Source of the DNA: Pseudomonadota bacterium
GTDB lineage: Bacteria > Pseudomonadota > Alphaproteobacteria > Rhizobiales > Xanthobacteraceae
DNA length: 64,000 nucleotides
Direction of reading: 5' to 3'
Assembly (NCBI GenBank): GCA_023422775.1
Contig: JAFAGM010000004.1
Location: 1 to 64,000 of the forward strand
Part shown: one piece after another, positions 25,332 to 34,400 of the stretch
Numbering within the stretch: position 1 is the stretch's first letter
How the letters are laid out: each line of letters begins with the position of its first letter
The notes under the pieces: model-generated
Databases searched by the model: none
Told to the model about the DNA's origin: nothing
The model's input: the letters and a program-made list of their open reading frames with translations, nothing else
Program-made: the position numbers and the translations under genes

Positions 25332-26090
25332 ATGGCGACAAAAGACAGTTTCCCGCCGGACGACCGTTTTCCCGTCTTTCTCTCCGACGATGCCGAGGGG
25401 ACCGGAGAGCCGGATATCGGCACGGCCTGGAGCAGAGCGGCCATGGCGTCGCGAATCCTCAAGGCCAGCATTTTCGCCGCGGTGGCGACGGCGATCGGCA
25501 TCGCCATCCTTCTGATGGGAAATCCGGTCTCGCTGGTAGCGGATGTCACGGCTGCGTGGACCGACAAATCAGAGTTCCAGCCGGACGCAGATCCATCGAC
25601 GGCGACAACGCCAGCAATCGCCGCCGCGCAGGAGGTGCCGCCGGCGACGGTCGATACGCCGGCGCGCGAGGAAACGGCCGCGGCTCCCGAACCTGCCACT
25701 CAGAACCGGGCCGAGTCGGACCAGCCTCCGACAGAAGCCATGTTCAAGCAGTTCCAGGCCTGGGCGGCCGAGGAAGATGCGCGCGCGCAAGTCGAGCCAG
25801 TCAGGCCGGCGCAGGATTTACCCCCGGTACAGGCCATGCAGGATGCCCCTGTACGGGTCGCGCCGGAAGCCCCGGCTCAGGTCCAGCCCGTGAGGAAGCA
25901 GCGACGGGCTCGGTCCGTGCATAATGCGCGCGCAGAGGTACGGCCCCAGCGACATCATCGGCCGAGATACCGGGAAGAACAAAACGCGCCGCCGGTGCCG
26001 CTCGCGCCCGTACCGGACGCCCGAGCACAGGAGCAGGCGCCGCAACCTCCCCAGACGCCATCGTTCCTGCAAACTTTCGGTTTGCGCTGA
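25332..26090 (+). CDS. Membrane-anchored Pro/Ala/Gln-rich protein
   Basis: A 252-residue protein beginning MATKDSFPPDD. One hydrophobic helix at about residues 44-66 (SIFAAVATAIGIAILLMG) separates a short acidic N-terminus from a long disordered periplasmic-type region rich in Pro, Ala, Gln and Arg (for example RAQVEPVRPAQDLPPVQ). No folded domain is recognised beyond the anchor. The upstream frame to 25230 lacks a ribosome site. Similar proline-rich anchored proteins are common in this genus; function unknown. Confidence 0.75.
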   Translation: MATKDSFPPDDRFPVFLSDDAEGTGEPDIGTAWSRAAMASRILKASIFAAVATAIGIAILLMGNPVSLVADVTAAWTDKSEFQPDADPSTATTPAIAAAQEVPPATVDTPAREETAAAPEPATQNRAESDQPPTEAMFKQFQAWAAEEDARAQVEPVRPAQDLPPVQAMQDAPVRVAPEAPAQVQPVRKQRRARSVHNARAEVRPQRHHRPRYREEQNAPPVPLAPVPDARAQEQAPQPPQTPSFLQTFGLR

Positions 26091-26151
26091 CACGACGCGC
26101 CAGAAAATTGGCGGGTCTCCAGGCAGTGCTTTGATCCCGCTCGCCTGACTG

Positions 26152-27129
26152 TCACCTGCGCGCCGTCTTCAGAGTCACCGAGGGGTGCTCGCCGAAAGCC
26201 GCATTATAATACTTTGCAAAGTGTCCGAGATTGCTGAATCCGCAGGCGTAGGCGACCGATGTAACGGTCGTCTCGGGCGGCGCGCATGTGAGCATCTCCT
26301 TCGCATGCCGCAGCCGAACCTGCCTCACGAAAGCCATCGGCGACACGCCGCGGCTCTTCCTGAACGTAAGAAACAAGTTCCGGATACCTGCATTTGCAAT
26401 GTGGGCCAGAGCTTCAACTGTTACAGGTTGATCCCAGTTCTGCTCGATATATTCCTCTGCGAGACGCACCTGCCATGGTGCGACCGAGCGAGCCGTATCC
26501 TCTTCAAGCAAGTGACTGTAATTGTGCAGATTGCAACTGAGGTAGGAGACGACAAGGGTCTGTTCGAGTTCGGCCAATACAAGACCGGGAAGCGGAGCAT
26601 CGACGCGGTCCAATTCGCACACCACAAACTCGATCAGACGACGTTGAGCAGCCGCCCTTGCCGGATTCGGCCTGACATTGGTCGCTATGCGCGGTGCATC
26701 TACCGGCCGACCGATAAGTCCGCTTAGCGTCTTGACCAGTTTCTGCCGTTTGATCCTGAGGATCAGGTGTTCAAAATCGGATGAGTATTTGACCCGCATA
26801 TCTGCGTTCGGACCGCAGGATATCCCGTTGGAGGGCGATACCTCCCCCTCGGTCCCGTCGTTGACAACAGAGCCACGACCGCGAGTGGGAAAGCCCTGAA
26901 GGTAAGTGTCGCCGTGCGAGAGACAAACGGCCAACGGGGAGCCATAACGGGCGTAGGTCACGCCGACGTCCTCCAGCTGGCGATGATTGAGGCATCCCGC
27001 GAACGTCCGCTGGCCACCGCGCCCCAGGTCCATCGACCAGACAGAAAAGAGGCCGGCAAGGCGTTGGCGGAGTTCGTCAACGTCGCGGGTGCGCAGGGCC
27101 GGAAATCGGCTTAACGGCTCGGTCCGCAT
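26152..27129 (-). CDS. AraC-family transcriptional regulator
   Basis: A 325-residue regulator with an N-terminal AraC-binding-like cupin region (residues about 40-200) and a C-terminal HTH_18 domain. The DNA-binding part shows VTVEALAHIANAGIRNLFLTFR, then GVSPMAFVRQVRLRHAKEML and VTSVAYACGFSNLGHFAKYYNAAFGEHPS, a full AraC signature. ATG 27129 (MRTEPLSRFP) fits. The open frame continues upstream without support. It is divergent from the SpoIIAA-like gene and the sulfatase, which are its likely targets. The inducer is unknown. Confidence 0.9.
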   Translation of the reverse strand: MRTEPLSRFPALRTRDVDELRQRLAGLFSVWSMDLGRGGQRTFAGCLNHRQLEDVGVTYARYGSPLAVCLSHGDTYLQGFPTRGRGSVVNDGTEGEVSPSNGISCGPNADMRVKYSSDFEHLILRIKRQKLVKTLSGLIGRPVDAPRIATNVRPNPARAAAQRRLIEFVVCELDRVDAPLPGLVLAELEQTLVVSYLSCNLHNYSHLLEEDTARSVAPWQVRLAEEYIEQNWDQPVTVEALAHIANAGIRNLFLTFRKSRGVSPMAFVRQVRLRHAKEMLTCAPPETTVTSVAYACGFSNLGHFAKYYNAAFGEHPSVTLKTARR

Positions 27130-27283
27130 GGTGCTCACCCCTGCGTCTCGCAAACCCGAAAAGGTTCGGCACAATTGGGCCGAACATTGCAGTAACAGAG
27201 TAGCGCAGACCGGCCATCGGGGGAACTCTTGCCCGGCAAATCCGACGTACCAAAATGTCGCGGTCCGGCGCGAACCAATTTCA

Positions 27284-27649
27284 ATGATCGAGGTCGATCC
27301 CATCCTGGAAGGAGGTGTTGTCACGGTCCGCTTTTGCGGAGCGGTGACAAATCGCGAATTCGTCGACCTGGCAGCGGCAATCGCCGATTTCGGATCGACC
27401 GGCAGGGTTCTGGTGTACCTCGACTGGGTCGGGATCGATCGATGGGTGTTCTCAGTCCCGACGGCCAGCGGTGTCACCTCGTGGCGCAGGGCTCGCAAAA
27501 CGATCGCGCGCGCCGCTCTCGTTCATCAACCTCGCCTGAACCGTCAAGCGGCCTGGCTGGCTGCATTCTTGCGCGAGGAAGGCATCGAAGTCCGTTCCTG
27601 GCGCCCACAGAACGCCGCCGCTGCAGCAACGTGGTTGCGCATGGTCTAG
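27284..27649 (+). CDS. Small SpoIIAA-like (STAS-type) protein
   Basis: A 121-residue protein starting MIEVDPILEGG with alternating beta and alpha segments (VVTVRFCGAVTNREFVDLA, then RVLVYLDWVGIDRW) like SpoIIAA-like/DUF3478 proteins, which may bind lipids or act as anti-anti-sigma-type adaptors. The match is by pattern only. It lies between the divergent AraC regulator and the sulfatase. The ribosome site is weak. Confidence 0.55.
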   Translation: MIEVDPILEGGVVTVRFCGAVTNREFVDLAAAIADFGSTGRVLVYLDWVGIDRWVFSVPTASGVTSWRRARKTIARAALVHQPRLNRQAAWLAAFLREEGIEVRSWRPQNAAAAATWLRMV

Positions 27650-27864
27650 CGCCCCCACCCGCCCCCGACGGCAGCGGATCGATCCATCTTCAGGAAAATG
27701 AACCGGCCCTTGCAGTATCAGGCCGGCCAATGCACTCGCTGAGTAGCGCCCTCCGCCGGGTCGTCTGCAAGCTGTCGCCCGTTGAACTCGGCATGGCCGA
27801 CCGATCTGACCGGACTCTGCCGATACGTCCTCACCAGTGTCGTTGTAGCAGCGAGGCATTCATC

Positions 27865-29463
27865 ATGAAGATTACCAAGGCTCTGCTCTTGCTTACGACC
27901 ATATCCGTTGCAGCCATGACTCCCTTTGCACCGGTAGTCGCGCAACAGCAGCAAAGACCCAACATCGTTGTCATCTGGGGCGATGACATAGGACAGTCGA
28001 ACGTCAGTGCCTATTCGCGCGGGATGATGGGCTATCAAACGCCGAATATCGATCGCCTCGCGAACGAGGGAATGATGTTCACGGATTATTATGCGGAGCA
28101 GAGTTGCACGGCAGGACGCGCCTCATTCCTCACCGGTCAATCCGGTTTGCGGACTGGAATGACCAAGGTCGGGTTGCCTGGCGCCACCCTTGGACTGCAG
28201 AAAGAGGATCCTACCATGGCCGAGTTGCTCAAGCCATTCGGCTACGCCACTGGCCAGTTTGGCAAGAACCATCTGGGCGATCGCAACGAGTTCCTGCCCA
28301 CGGCGCATGGCTTCGACGAATTCTACGGCAATCTCTACCACCTGAATGCGGAAGAAGAGCCGGAGAATGTGGACTATCCAAAGGACCCGGCATTCAAGGC
28401 CAAGTATGGCCCGCGAGGCGTCCTGGACTGCAAAGTCTCCGAGAAGGATGATGCCACGGTCGATCCGCGCTTTGGCAGGATTGGCAAGCAGGTGTGCAAG
28501 GACACCGGCCCCTTGACCAAGAAGCGGATGGAAACGATCGACGATGACATCGCGGATCGGGCCGCTGATTTCATCAAGAGGCAGAAGAACGCAAACAAGC
28601 CATTCTTCGTCTGGGTGAACTTCACTCACATGCATGCGCGGACGCATACCAAGCCGGAAAGTCGCGGCCAGGCCGGCCGCTGGCAGAGCCCCTATCACGA
28701 CACGATGATCGATCATGACAAGAACGTGGGAACGGTGCTGAAGGCGCTGGACGACCTCGGCATAGCTGACAACACCTTCGTCATGTATTCGACGGACAAC
28801 GGGCCGCACATGAACACCTGGCCGGATGCTGGGATGACGCCCTTCCGCAGCGAAAAGAACACCAATTGGGAAGGAGCATACCGGGTGCCGGCGATTCTTC
28901 GGTGGCCGGGCAAGATCAAGGCCGGCCAGGTGTCAAATGGGATCGTCGCCCACCACGACATGCTTCCGACCTTTCTGGCTGCTGCCGGCGACGCGCAGGT
29001 CACTGAAAAGCTGCGGGCTGGATACAAAATTGGTGACATGACCTACAAGGTGCATCTCGATGGATACAATCTCGTCCCGTACCTGACGGGCCAGACTGAC
29101 AAGTCCCCGCGAGATTCGTTCCTTTACGTCAATGACGATCAGCAGCTGGTTGCACTGCGGTACGACAACTGGAAGATCGTGTTCATGGAACAGCGGGCCG
29201 CCGGGCAGTTTCTGCTTTGGGCCAATCCTTTTACCACCCTGCGCGTTCCAAAGCTCTTCAACCTCCGAACCGATCCCTATGAGAGGGCCGACGTCACCTC
29301 AAATACGTACTACGATTGGCTGTTCGATCACGTGTTCCTGCTCGTGCCTGCGCAGGATTACGTGGGCCAGTTCCTGACATCATTCCGTGACTACCCGCAG
29401 CGGCAGAAGGCAGCCAGCTTCAATCTGGACGAAGTCCTGGCGAAACTCAAAGAGGCCAACTAG
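27865..29463 (+). CDS. Exported type I sulfatase (arylsulfatase family)
   Basis: A 532-residue sulfatase. A Sec signal peptide covers about residues 1-26 (MKITKALLLL... to PVVA). The metal-binding aspartates are in WGDDIG (D40, D41). The formylglycine site is C81 in CTAGRASFLTG, matching the C-x-A/P-x-R signature, so it needs a maturation enzyme. Later metal/active-site motifs include THMHARTH and MYSTDNGPH. It hydrolyses sulfate esters, probably in the periplasm; the substrate is unknown. ATG 27865 is chosen because it starts the signal peptide; the frame stays open upstream. Base composition appears lower in G+C than in neighbouring core genes. Confidence 0.93.
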   Translation: MKITKALLLLTTISVAAMTPFAPVVAQQQQRPNIVVIWGDDIGQSNVSAYSRGMMGYQTPNIDRLANEGMMFTDYYAEQSCTAGRASFLTGQSGLRTGMTKVGLPGATLGLQKEDPTMAELLKPFGYATGQFGKNHLGDRNEFLPTAHGFDEFYGNLYHLNAEEEPENVDYPKDPAFKAKYGPRGVLDCKVSEKDDATVDPRFGRIGKQVCKDTGPLTKKRMETIDDDIADRAADFIKRQKNANKPFFVWVNFTHMHARTHTKPESRGQAGRWQSPYHDTMIDHDKNVGTVLKALDDLGIADNTFVMYSTDNGPHMNTWPDAGMTPFRSEKNTNWEGAYRVPAILRWPGKIKAGQVSNGIVAHHDMLPTFLAAAGDAQVTEKLRAGYKIGDMTYKVHLDGYNLVPYLTGQTDKSPRDSFLYVNDDQQLVALRYDNWKIVFMEQRAAGQFLLWANPFTTLRVPKLFNLRTDPYERADVTSNTYYDWLFDHVFLLVPAQDYVGQFLTSFRDYPQRQKAASFNLDEVLAKLKEAN

Positions 29464-29477
29464 CCCATCCCCTTCTT

Positions 29478-29512
29478 CTGCGGTCCGGCAATAACGTGTC
29501 GTCGGACCGCAG
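29478..29512. terminator. Palindrome after the sulfatase gene
   Basis: CTGCGGTCCG and CGGACCGCAG form a 10-bp stem with a 15-base loop 14 bases after the stop. No T-run, so termination is likely but not certain. Confidence 0.5.
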
Positions 29513-29600
29513 CCGAGCATATCTTCCGATAGTGGGCCCCATTTGCGCAAGGCAATCTCGTTCGTTGTCGATTTCACAAGATTCAATGGGAGGAATGACG

Positions 29601-29846
29601 ATGAAAAAGAAACTGGCGACGGCACTTGCAGTATTCGTCCTGATTTCGGGATTTTTAGCCGGGAGCACCAGGGAAGCCAGCGCTGTGGTGTACTGCCAGT
29701 ACATCAGCTATCCCGTCGGCTGCATTGCACGACCCGGCGTCGTACTTCGGCCAAGGCCGGTCGCACGAGCCGTAGCACGCGAGGCGGTGCGTCCTGGAAC
29801 GCCCATGAATCGGGGTGGGCCAGTCAATCGCGTCGGTAGATACTGA
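29601..29846 (+). CDS. Small exported protein, Bradyrhizobium type
   Basis: An 81-residue protein with a signal peptide (MKKKLATALAVFVLISGF..., cleavage near residue 28 after EASA). The mature part starts VVYCQYISYPVGCIARPG with two cysteines that may form a disulfide, and ends RGGPVNRVGRY. GGGAGG lies 8 bases before ATG 29601; ATG 29595 is an alternative. I recall similar short proteins in many Bradyrhizobium genomes, without known function. Confidence 0.75.
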   Translation: MKKKLATALAVFVLISGFLAGSTREASAVVYCQYISYPVGCIARPGVVLRPRPVARAVAREAVRPGTPMNRGGPVNRVGRY

Positions 29847-30025
29847 CATCTGCGCGACCACAGCCGTCCATCCCGGGAGTCGATTTGCTTCGGCGCAAGG
29901 GCGATCTCTTGCAGCGGCTGCGACATATCAACCCGACGGGCAAATCAATCGAAAACCTGTCCATCCCTTCGCGCAAAAATATTCCGCTCGCGTCGTCGGG
30001 CAAATCAGTGATTTGATTCCGCCCG

Positions 30026-30485
30026 TCTCACCCGACGAGAGGGGCGCTCGCGATCGTCACGAACGCGCGGTGGGATGCGGTGGACGCGAAGCGCGCGCAA
30101 GACGAAGGCGCGTGACGCGTACGGCGAAGTCGTGTGGTCCTGACGTCGCGGTGCTGGCGTCAAGTTCTCGAGAAGCAAGCTTCTTGGGGATGACGGAGGC
30201 AAAAGAGCCGTTCTCCGGGGAGAGCACGAAGTAAGCCGTAAAGCCACTGCGCAGGGAAGGCCGGGATGCTCCCGCTGGACCTGTATGCTCGTGTGCGCGT
30301 CTTTCTGTGCGCAACTGCACACGAGACCGCGGGTGCAGCGTGCACCCGGTCTTCCCTGCGCCCTCTGACTTGAGAGGGCCCAACGAAATGCAAACCTCGG
30401 GCGCTATCCGCGTCGCGAGATCGCGAACACACATTCACATGTCATCCCCGCCTTGTGCGCAATTGCGCACAAGGCGGGGGATGAC
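30026..30485. repeat. Composite dispersed repeat of about 460 bp
   Basis: Runs from GACGAGAGGGGCGCTCGCGA to the palindrome at 30441-30485. It contains several hairpins, including GTGTGCG/CGCACAC-type elements near 30290-30330 and GGGTGCAGCGTGCACCC near 30330-30347. I recognise the general pattern as a repeat seen in Bradyrhizobium and Rhodopseudomonas genomes, where it is often mis-annotated as short hypothetical proteins. That recognition is from memory. Confidence 0.7.
30441..30485. repeat. Near-perfect 45-base palindrome
   Basis: GTCATCCCCGCCTTGTGCGC at the left is mirrored by GCGCACAAGGCGGGGGATGAC-type sequence at the right around a central AATT, with a single extra G. It forms a very stable hairpin. 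Confidence 0.88.
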
Positions 30486-30564
30486 GATGACGACCTGCAT
30501 GAATGCTCCGCGAAACTTGTCATTCGGTGCGCATTCGCCCGCACCACGCCCCGGCCGGAACGGC

Positions 30565-32451
30565 CTACTCCCGCTTCGGCGGATTATCCCTCAGGAAGCG
30601 CTCGAGGTCCGGCTGCACCGAATAAGGCAGCGGGATCGGATCGCCCATGTGGTCGATCGCGCGATCGAGGGCGAGGCGCACCATGCGCGCCAGTTCGGCC
30701 TTGCGGTACGGCTTGGTCAGCAGCAGCACGCCCTCGCCGGGGCGTTCGCCCGCATCGAACGCGCCGAACGTGTTACCGGACGTGTAGAGCACCCGGAGCG
30801 GCCGACGCAGTTCAGCGACCTTCTGCGCGAGTTGCCGGCCGTTCATGGCCCCCGGCATCACGATGTCGGTGAACAGGAGATCGAATGCCGTTCCGGCGTT
30901 GACCAGTTCGAGCGCCTCGGCCGCATTGCGAGCCGCAACCACCTTGTAACCGACGCTTTCGAGCCGGCCGGTGACATGCGCGCGCACGACGTCGTCATCC
31001 TCCACGCACAGGATGGTTTCCGATCCGCCGCGAAGGTGCTCATCGCCCGCCGGCCGCGCGTCGCTCGCCGGAAACAGTTCCGAAAGTTCGATGTCCGCCT
31101 TCGGAAGATAGATGCGGAAGCAGGCGCCGTTGCCCACCTCGCTATCGACCACGACGGCGCCGCCGGACTGTTTTGCAAATCCGAACACCATGCTCAGCCC
31201 GAGTCCGGTACCCGCTCCGAACTGCTTGGTCGAAAAGAACGGTTCGAAAATCCTGTCACGGATGGCGGCGGGAATGCCGGCGCCGGTGTCGTGCACCTCG
31301 ACGACGACGTAATCGCCCGAACCGATCCCGCCGATCTCGGCGTCGTGCTCGCCGCGCGTGAAATTCCTGGTTCTGAAAAGCAGCCTGCCACCGTCAGACA
31401 TGGCGTCGCGGGCGTTGATGGCGAGATTCACCAGCGCCGAGGAGAGCTGGCTGCGATCGACCAGGGCCGGCCAGGCGAGATCGTTCAATGCGGTTTCGAT
31501 CTCGATCTGCCGGCCGAGCGTCGGCGACAGCAACTGGACCACTTCCTCGACCAGGGCGTTGACATCGGTCTCGCGCGGCCGCAGCGGCTGCTTTCTGGCA
31601 AAGGCGAGCAGGTTTGCGGTGAGCTGGGACGCCCGGTCCGCCGCATCGTCGATCATCCTGGCGATCGACGCGAGCGCCGGATCATGCTTGACGCCGTCGG
31701 CGAGGATCTCGATCGTGCCCGTGATCACGGTGAGCATGTTGTTGAAGTCGTGGGCGATGCCGCCGGTCAGTTGCCCGACCGATTCCATCTTCTGCGCCTG
31801 GAACAATTGTTCCTCCGCGGCGCGTTTTGCCGTGATGTCCCTGACGAAGGCGTTGATGATGTGGCCATCGTTGCGGCGCAGCGCCGTGAGCGACACCTCG
31901 GCGAAGAATTCGCTTCCGTCCTTGCGCAGCAGGGGCGTCTCGTAACGTCCACCGGCCGCCTCGCCTTTGGCCTCGCTCAGGAACTGATCGATCCACTGCC
32001 GGTGCCCGACCCACAGGGATTCCGGGAAGAGCAGCTTCTCCACGCTGCGGCCGATGGCCTCCTCGCGCGCCCAACCCATCAGCGCCTCGGCGTGCGGGCT
32101 CCAGTTGAGGACGACGCAGGACCCATCGGTCTGGACAAAGGCATCGAGCGCTTCTTCGATGATGGCCCGCGCCATCTTTTCGTTGTCGATCAGCGTCTGA
32201 TACGCCCGCTCCTGCTCCGGCTCGCGGCGAACATCCGCAGGCTTTCGCAAACCATTGGTGACTCCGATGGCGAGAGCGATCCCGAATACCGACGCAATCG
32301 CGCCACCGGCGAGCGCCGCGCCAATGATCGCCGTCAACGCTCCGCGCGGAGGCGCCCCGGCGACAAAAAAATAGGCAAATGCGCTGACGACGCAGGACGT
32401 CACCACGACCAGCACAACCATCGCGAGTGCGAGGCGGCTCGCTACCGTCAT
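30565..32451 (-). CDS. Hybrid sensor histidine kinase with PAS and receiver domains
   Basis: A 628-residue membrane kinase. Two hydrophobic helices lie at about residues 8-31 and 38-63. A PAS domain follows (about 90-210, with LLRKDGSEFFAEVSLTAL and a PAC tail). The HisKA phospho-acceptor is H233 in GGIAHDFNNML. The HATPase has NLAINARDAM, DTGAGIP and GAGTGLGLSMV. A C-terminal receiver domain (about 478-600) has the acceptor aspartate D529 in FTDIVMPG and K in LTKPYR. There is no partner regulator gene nearby, so signalling may pass to a distant phosphotransfer protein or act as a self-contained unit. The signal is unknown. Confidence 0.93.
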   Translation of the reverse strand: MTVASRLALAMVVLVVVTSCVVSAFAYFFVAGAPPRGALTAIIGAALAGGAIASVFGIALAIGVTNGLRKPADVRREPEQERAYQTLIDNEKMARAIIEEALDAFVQTDGSCVVLNWSPHAEALMGWAREEAIGRSVEKLLFPESLWVGHRQWIDQFLSEAKGEAAGGRYETPLLRKDGSEFFAEVSLTALRRNDGHIINAFVRDITAKRAAEEQLFQAQKMESVGQLTGGIAHDFNNMLTVITGTIEILADGVKHDPALASIARMIDDAADRASQLTANLLAFARKQPLRPRETDVNALVEEVVQLLSPTLGRQIEIETALNDLAWPALVDRSQLSSALVNLAINARDAMSDGGRLLFRTRNFTRGEHDAEIGGIGSGDYVVVEVHDTGAGIPAAIRDRIFEPFFSTKQFGAGTGLGLSMVFGFAKQSGGAVVVDSEVGNGACFRIYLPKADIELSELFPASDARPAGDEHLRGGSETILCVEDDDVVRAHVTGRLESVGYKVVAARNAAEALELVNAGTAFDLLFTDIVMPGAMNGRQLAQKVAELRRPLRVLYTSGNTFGAFDAGERPGEGVLLLTKPYRKAELARMVRLALDRAIDHMGDPIPLPYSVQPDLERFLRDNPPKRE

Positions 32452-32655
32452 AGCCTCCCCCGTCCCGAGGCGATGGATGAATGCCCGCTTTTCTCAGCCC
32501 ATCTCGACTGCATCGGGCAATGCTGCAGTGTCCCGCCGTTGCTTACCCGACTTCAGGTGGCGATCCCACACTTTTCATCCCGTAGAATTACGGGGCGCCG
32601 GATCTGGCGCCGGCACCTGCATGACCTTCTGCCGCGCGAGCGGCTTTCCAGCCGC

Positions 32656-33426
32656 TTAGCTCGCCCGCGTATGCGCCAGCAGCGCAGCGCCAAAGGCTTC
32701 GAACAGCTTCCGGTTGATCGGATTTTGTTGCGGGTCGTACTCCGCATGCCACTGCACGCCAAGCGCGAAGGCGGGCGCATCCGCGATCCGGATCGCTTCG
32801 ATGGTGCCGTCTTCGGCGATGCCCTCGATGACGACGCGCAGGCCGGGTTCGAGGATGCCCTGCCCGTGCAGCGAATTCACCCGGATCGTCTCGCAGCCGA
32901 GCAGGCTGGCAAACGTTCCGCCCGGCGTCAGGTGGACGTCATGCCGATCGGCAAACACGACTGTCGGATCGGGATGGATTTCGCCGTTCTCCAGTCGCGG
33001 CATGCGGTGGTTCATGCGGCCCGGTATCTCGCGAATTTCAGGGTGCAGCGAGCCGCCGAAGGCGACGTTCATTTCCTGCAGGCCGCGGCAGATGCCGAAG
33101 ATCGGCACGCCGCGGGCGACGCAGGCTTCCGTCAGCGCCAGGGCAACGTCGTCGCGGTGGATATCGTAGGGCTCGTGCCGCTCATGCGGTTCTGTCTTGA
33201 AACGTGTCGGATGAACGTTGGCGCGGGCGCCCGTCAGCACCACCCCGTCCACGACATCGAGAAGCGCGCCGATGTCGGTAATCTCGGGCGATCCGGCAAA
33301 CATCAGCGGCAGCGCACCGGCAACGTCGGCCACCGCGCGCAAATTGCGCTCTCCGACCATCTGCGTCTGGAAGCGATTTTCGACGCGATGGGCGTTCCCG
33401 ATCACACCGACCACGGGCCGTCTCAT
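32656..33426 (-). CDS. Gamma-glutamyl-gamma-aminobutyrate hydrolase-type amidotransferase (peptidase C26)
   Basis: A 256-residue class I glutamine amidotransferase-like hydrolase of the PuuD group. The nucleophile cysteine is in FGICRGLQEMNV, and the His/Glu of the triad in GVQWHAEYD. The N-terminus MRRPVVGVIGN and QMVGERNLRAVADVAG are typical. PuuD releases GABA from its gamma-glutamyl conjugate in putrescine breakdown, but no other puu genes are visible, so the substrate is not fixed. ATG 33426 is chosen for the family N-terminus over the longer open frame. Confidence 0.9.
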   Translation of the reverse strand: MRRPVVGVIGNAHRVENRFQTQMVGERNLRAVADVAGALPLMFAGSPEITDIGALLDVVDGVVLTGARANVHPTRFKTEPHERHEPYDIHRDDVALALTEACVARGVPIFGICRGLQEMNVAFGGSLHPEIREIPGRMNHRMPRLENGEIHPDPTVVFADRHDVHLTPGGTFASLLGCETIRVNSLHGQGILEPGLRVVIEGIAEDGTIEAIRIADAPAFALGVQWHAEYDPQQNPINRKLFEAFGAALLAHTRAS

Positions 33427-33552
33427 CGCAAATATTCCGCTGTCATCGTCCTGTGCAAAAGGATTGTTCTGGGTTTGGCCGCGATTCCAGACGATCATGC
33501 CTGCGCCAGGGCAGCGGATCAATATCCAGCGGGTTGCCGCGGGCCTGCCCTG

Positions 33553-34290
33553 CTATTTTCGCGTAAAGGCCTCTTTGGCGTCGATCCCCTCGACCCCGGG
33601 CAGGCCGGCCGCCCGGAGCGCCGTGGCGGCCGGATTATCGGCGCCGTTCAGCCACGGCAGTTTCGCCTCGATACCGCGCGTGACGGGCTCGCCCAGCACG
33701 CCGCCGAAATCGAGCGGCCAGTACCCGTTTGGCACCACCTCGGCGGTGAGCCCCTTCAGGCGATAGCCTTTTCCGAGCATGGCTTCGGCATCGTCCGGCG
33801 CCACCGTGCGCGCGGTGCCGGGATTGGCCGGATCGGCGAAGGTGACGAGCACCGGGATCAGCGCGCCCTTCACCGGAGCGATGCCGCTCAGCCGGCTCAT
33901 CTCGTTGAACGACACCCGCTTGCCCGCAGCCTCGGTATAGGCGCGGAGCGCCACGTAGTTCACATCCTCCAGCACGAGTTTGTTGTTGTCGACGTGAGCC
34001 AGCAGCGCGACCAGGTTTTTGCCACCACCGAGATCGACGAAAACGGCATCCCCGACGGTGCGGGTCTGGCCGCGGCGGCTGTAGCTGCGGTCAGGATGGA
34101 CCGCGACCACGCTGGATGCCGATTTGGGTCCGTCCGGGGTCTCTACCTCGACCGCCAGGCGATATTTGTGGGCGGGACGGTTGATCCTGATCTGGTCGCC
34201 AATGACCAGCGCCGCCAGCAGCGCAATCGGGCCGAACCATTTGAAAATCATCTTGACCATCGCCGCGCCCGTCACACCGGATTCATCCAT
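33553..34290 (-). CDS. Hypothetical membrane-anchored protein
   Basis: A protein of about 245 residues with an N-terminal anchor helix (IFKWFGPIALLAALVIG) and a soluble region containing YRLAVEVETPDGPKSASSVVAV and a Gly-rich NPGTARTVAPDDAEAMLG segment. Possible starts are 34320, 34290 and 34260; none has a strong ribosome site. I chose 34290 provisionally. No family is recognised. It is convergent with nothing and divergent from the AI-2E transporter gene. Confidence 0.72.
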   Translation of the reverse strand: MDESGVTGAAMVKMIFKWFGPIALLAALVIGDQIRINRPAHKYRLAVEVETPDGPKSASSVVAVHPDRSYSRRGQTRTVGDAVFVDLGGGKNLVALLAHVDNNKLVLEDVNYVALRAYTEAAGKRVSFNEMSRLSGIAPVKGALIPVLVTFADPANPGTARTVAPDDAEAMLGKGYRLKGLTAEVVPNGYWPLDFGGVLGEPVTRGIEAKLPWLNGADNPAATALRAAGLPGVEGIDAKEAFTRK

Positions 34291-34400
34291 CGCTTGGCAC
34301 AGCGGGCACGCCAGCGTCAAACTGGCGCGTCCAACGGCTTGATCCCGGCCGCGTTTTGGCGAAAGACTGGCGGAACGATATTCTGCGAGAAGGAATCAAC

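Larger units (their letters stand above)
29847..30564. other. Gene-free stretch, 718 bases, mostly composite repeat
   Basis: Between the small exported gene and the histidine kinase end. Most of it (30026-30485) is the composite repeat listed separately. Open frames across it on both strands look like repeat-derived artefacts with Arg/Thr-rich translations. Confidence 0.6.

Noticed and set aside
27229..27864. A long N-terminal extension of the sulfatase
   Set aside because: The region overlaps the SpoIIAA-like gene in another frame, and a classical signal peptide starts at 27865.
29815..30234. A 139-codon frame over the composite repeat
   Set aside because: It starts inside the preceding gene and reads repeat sequence.
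30441..30485. CRISPR-like repeat
   Set aside because: Only a single palindrome with no regularly spaced copies. No CRISPR array or cas gene occurs anywhere in the window.
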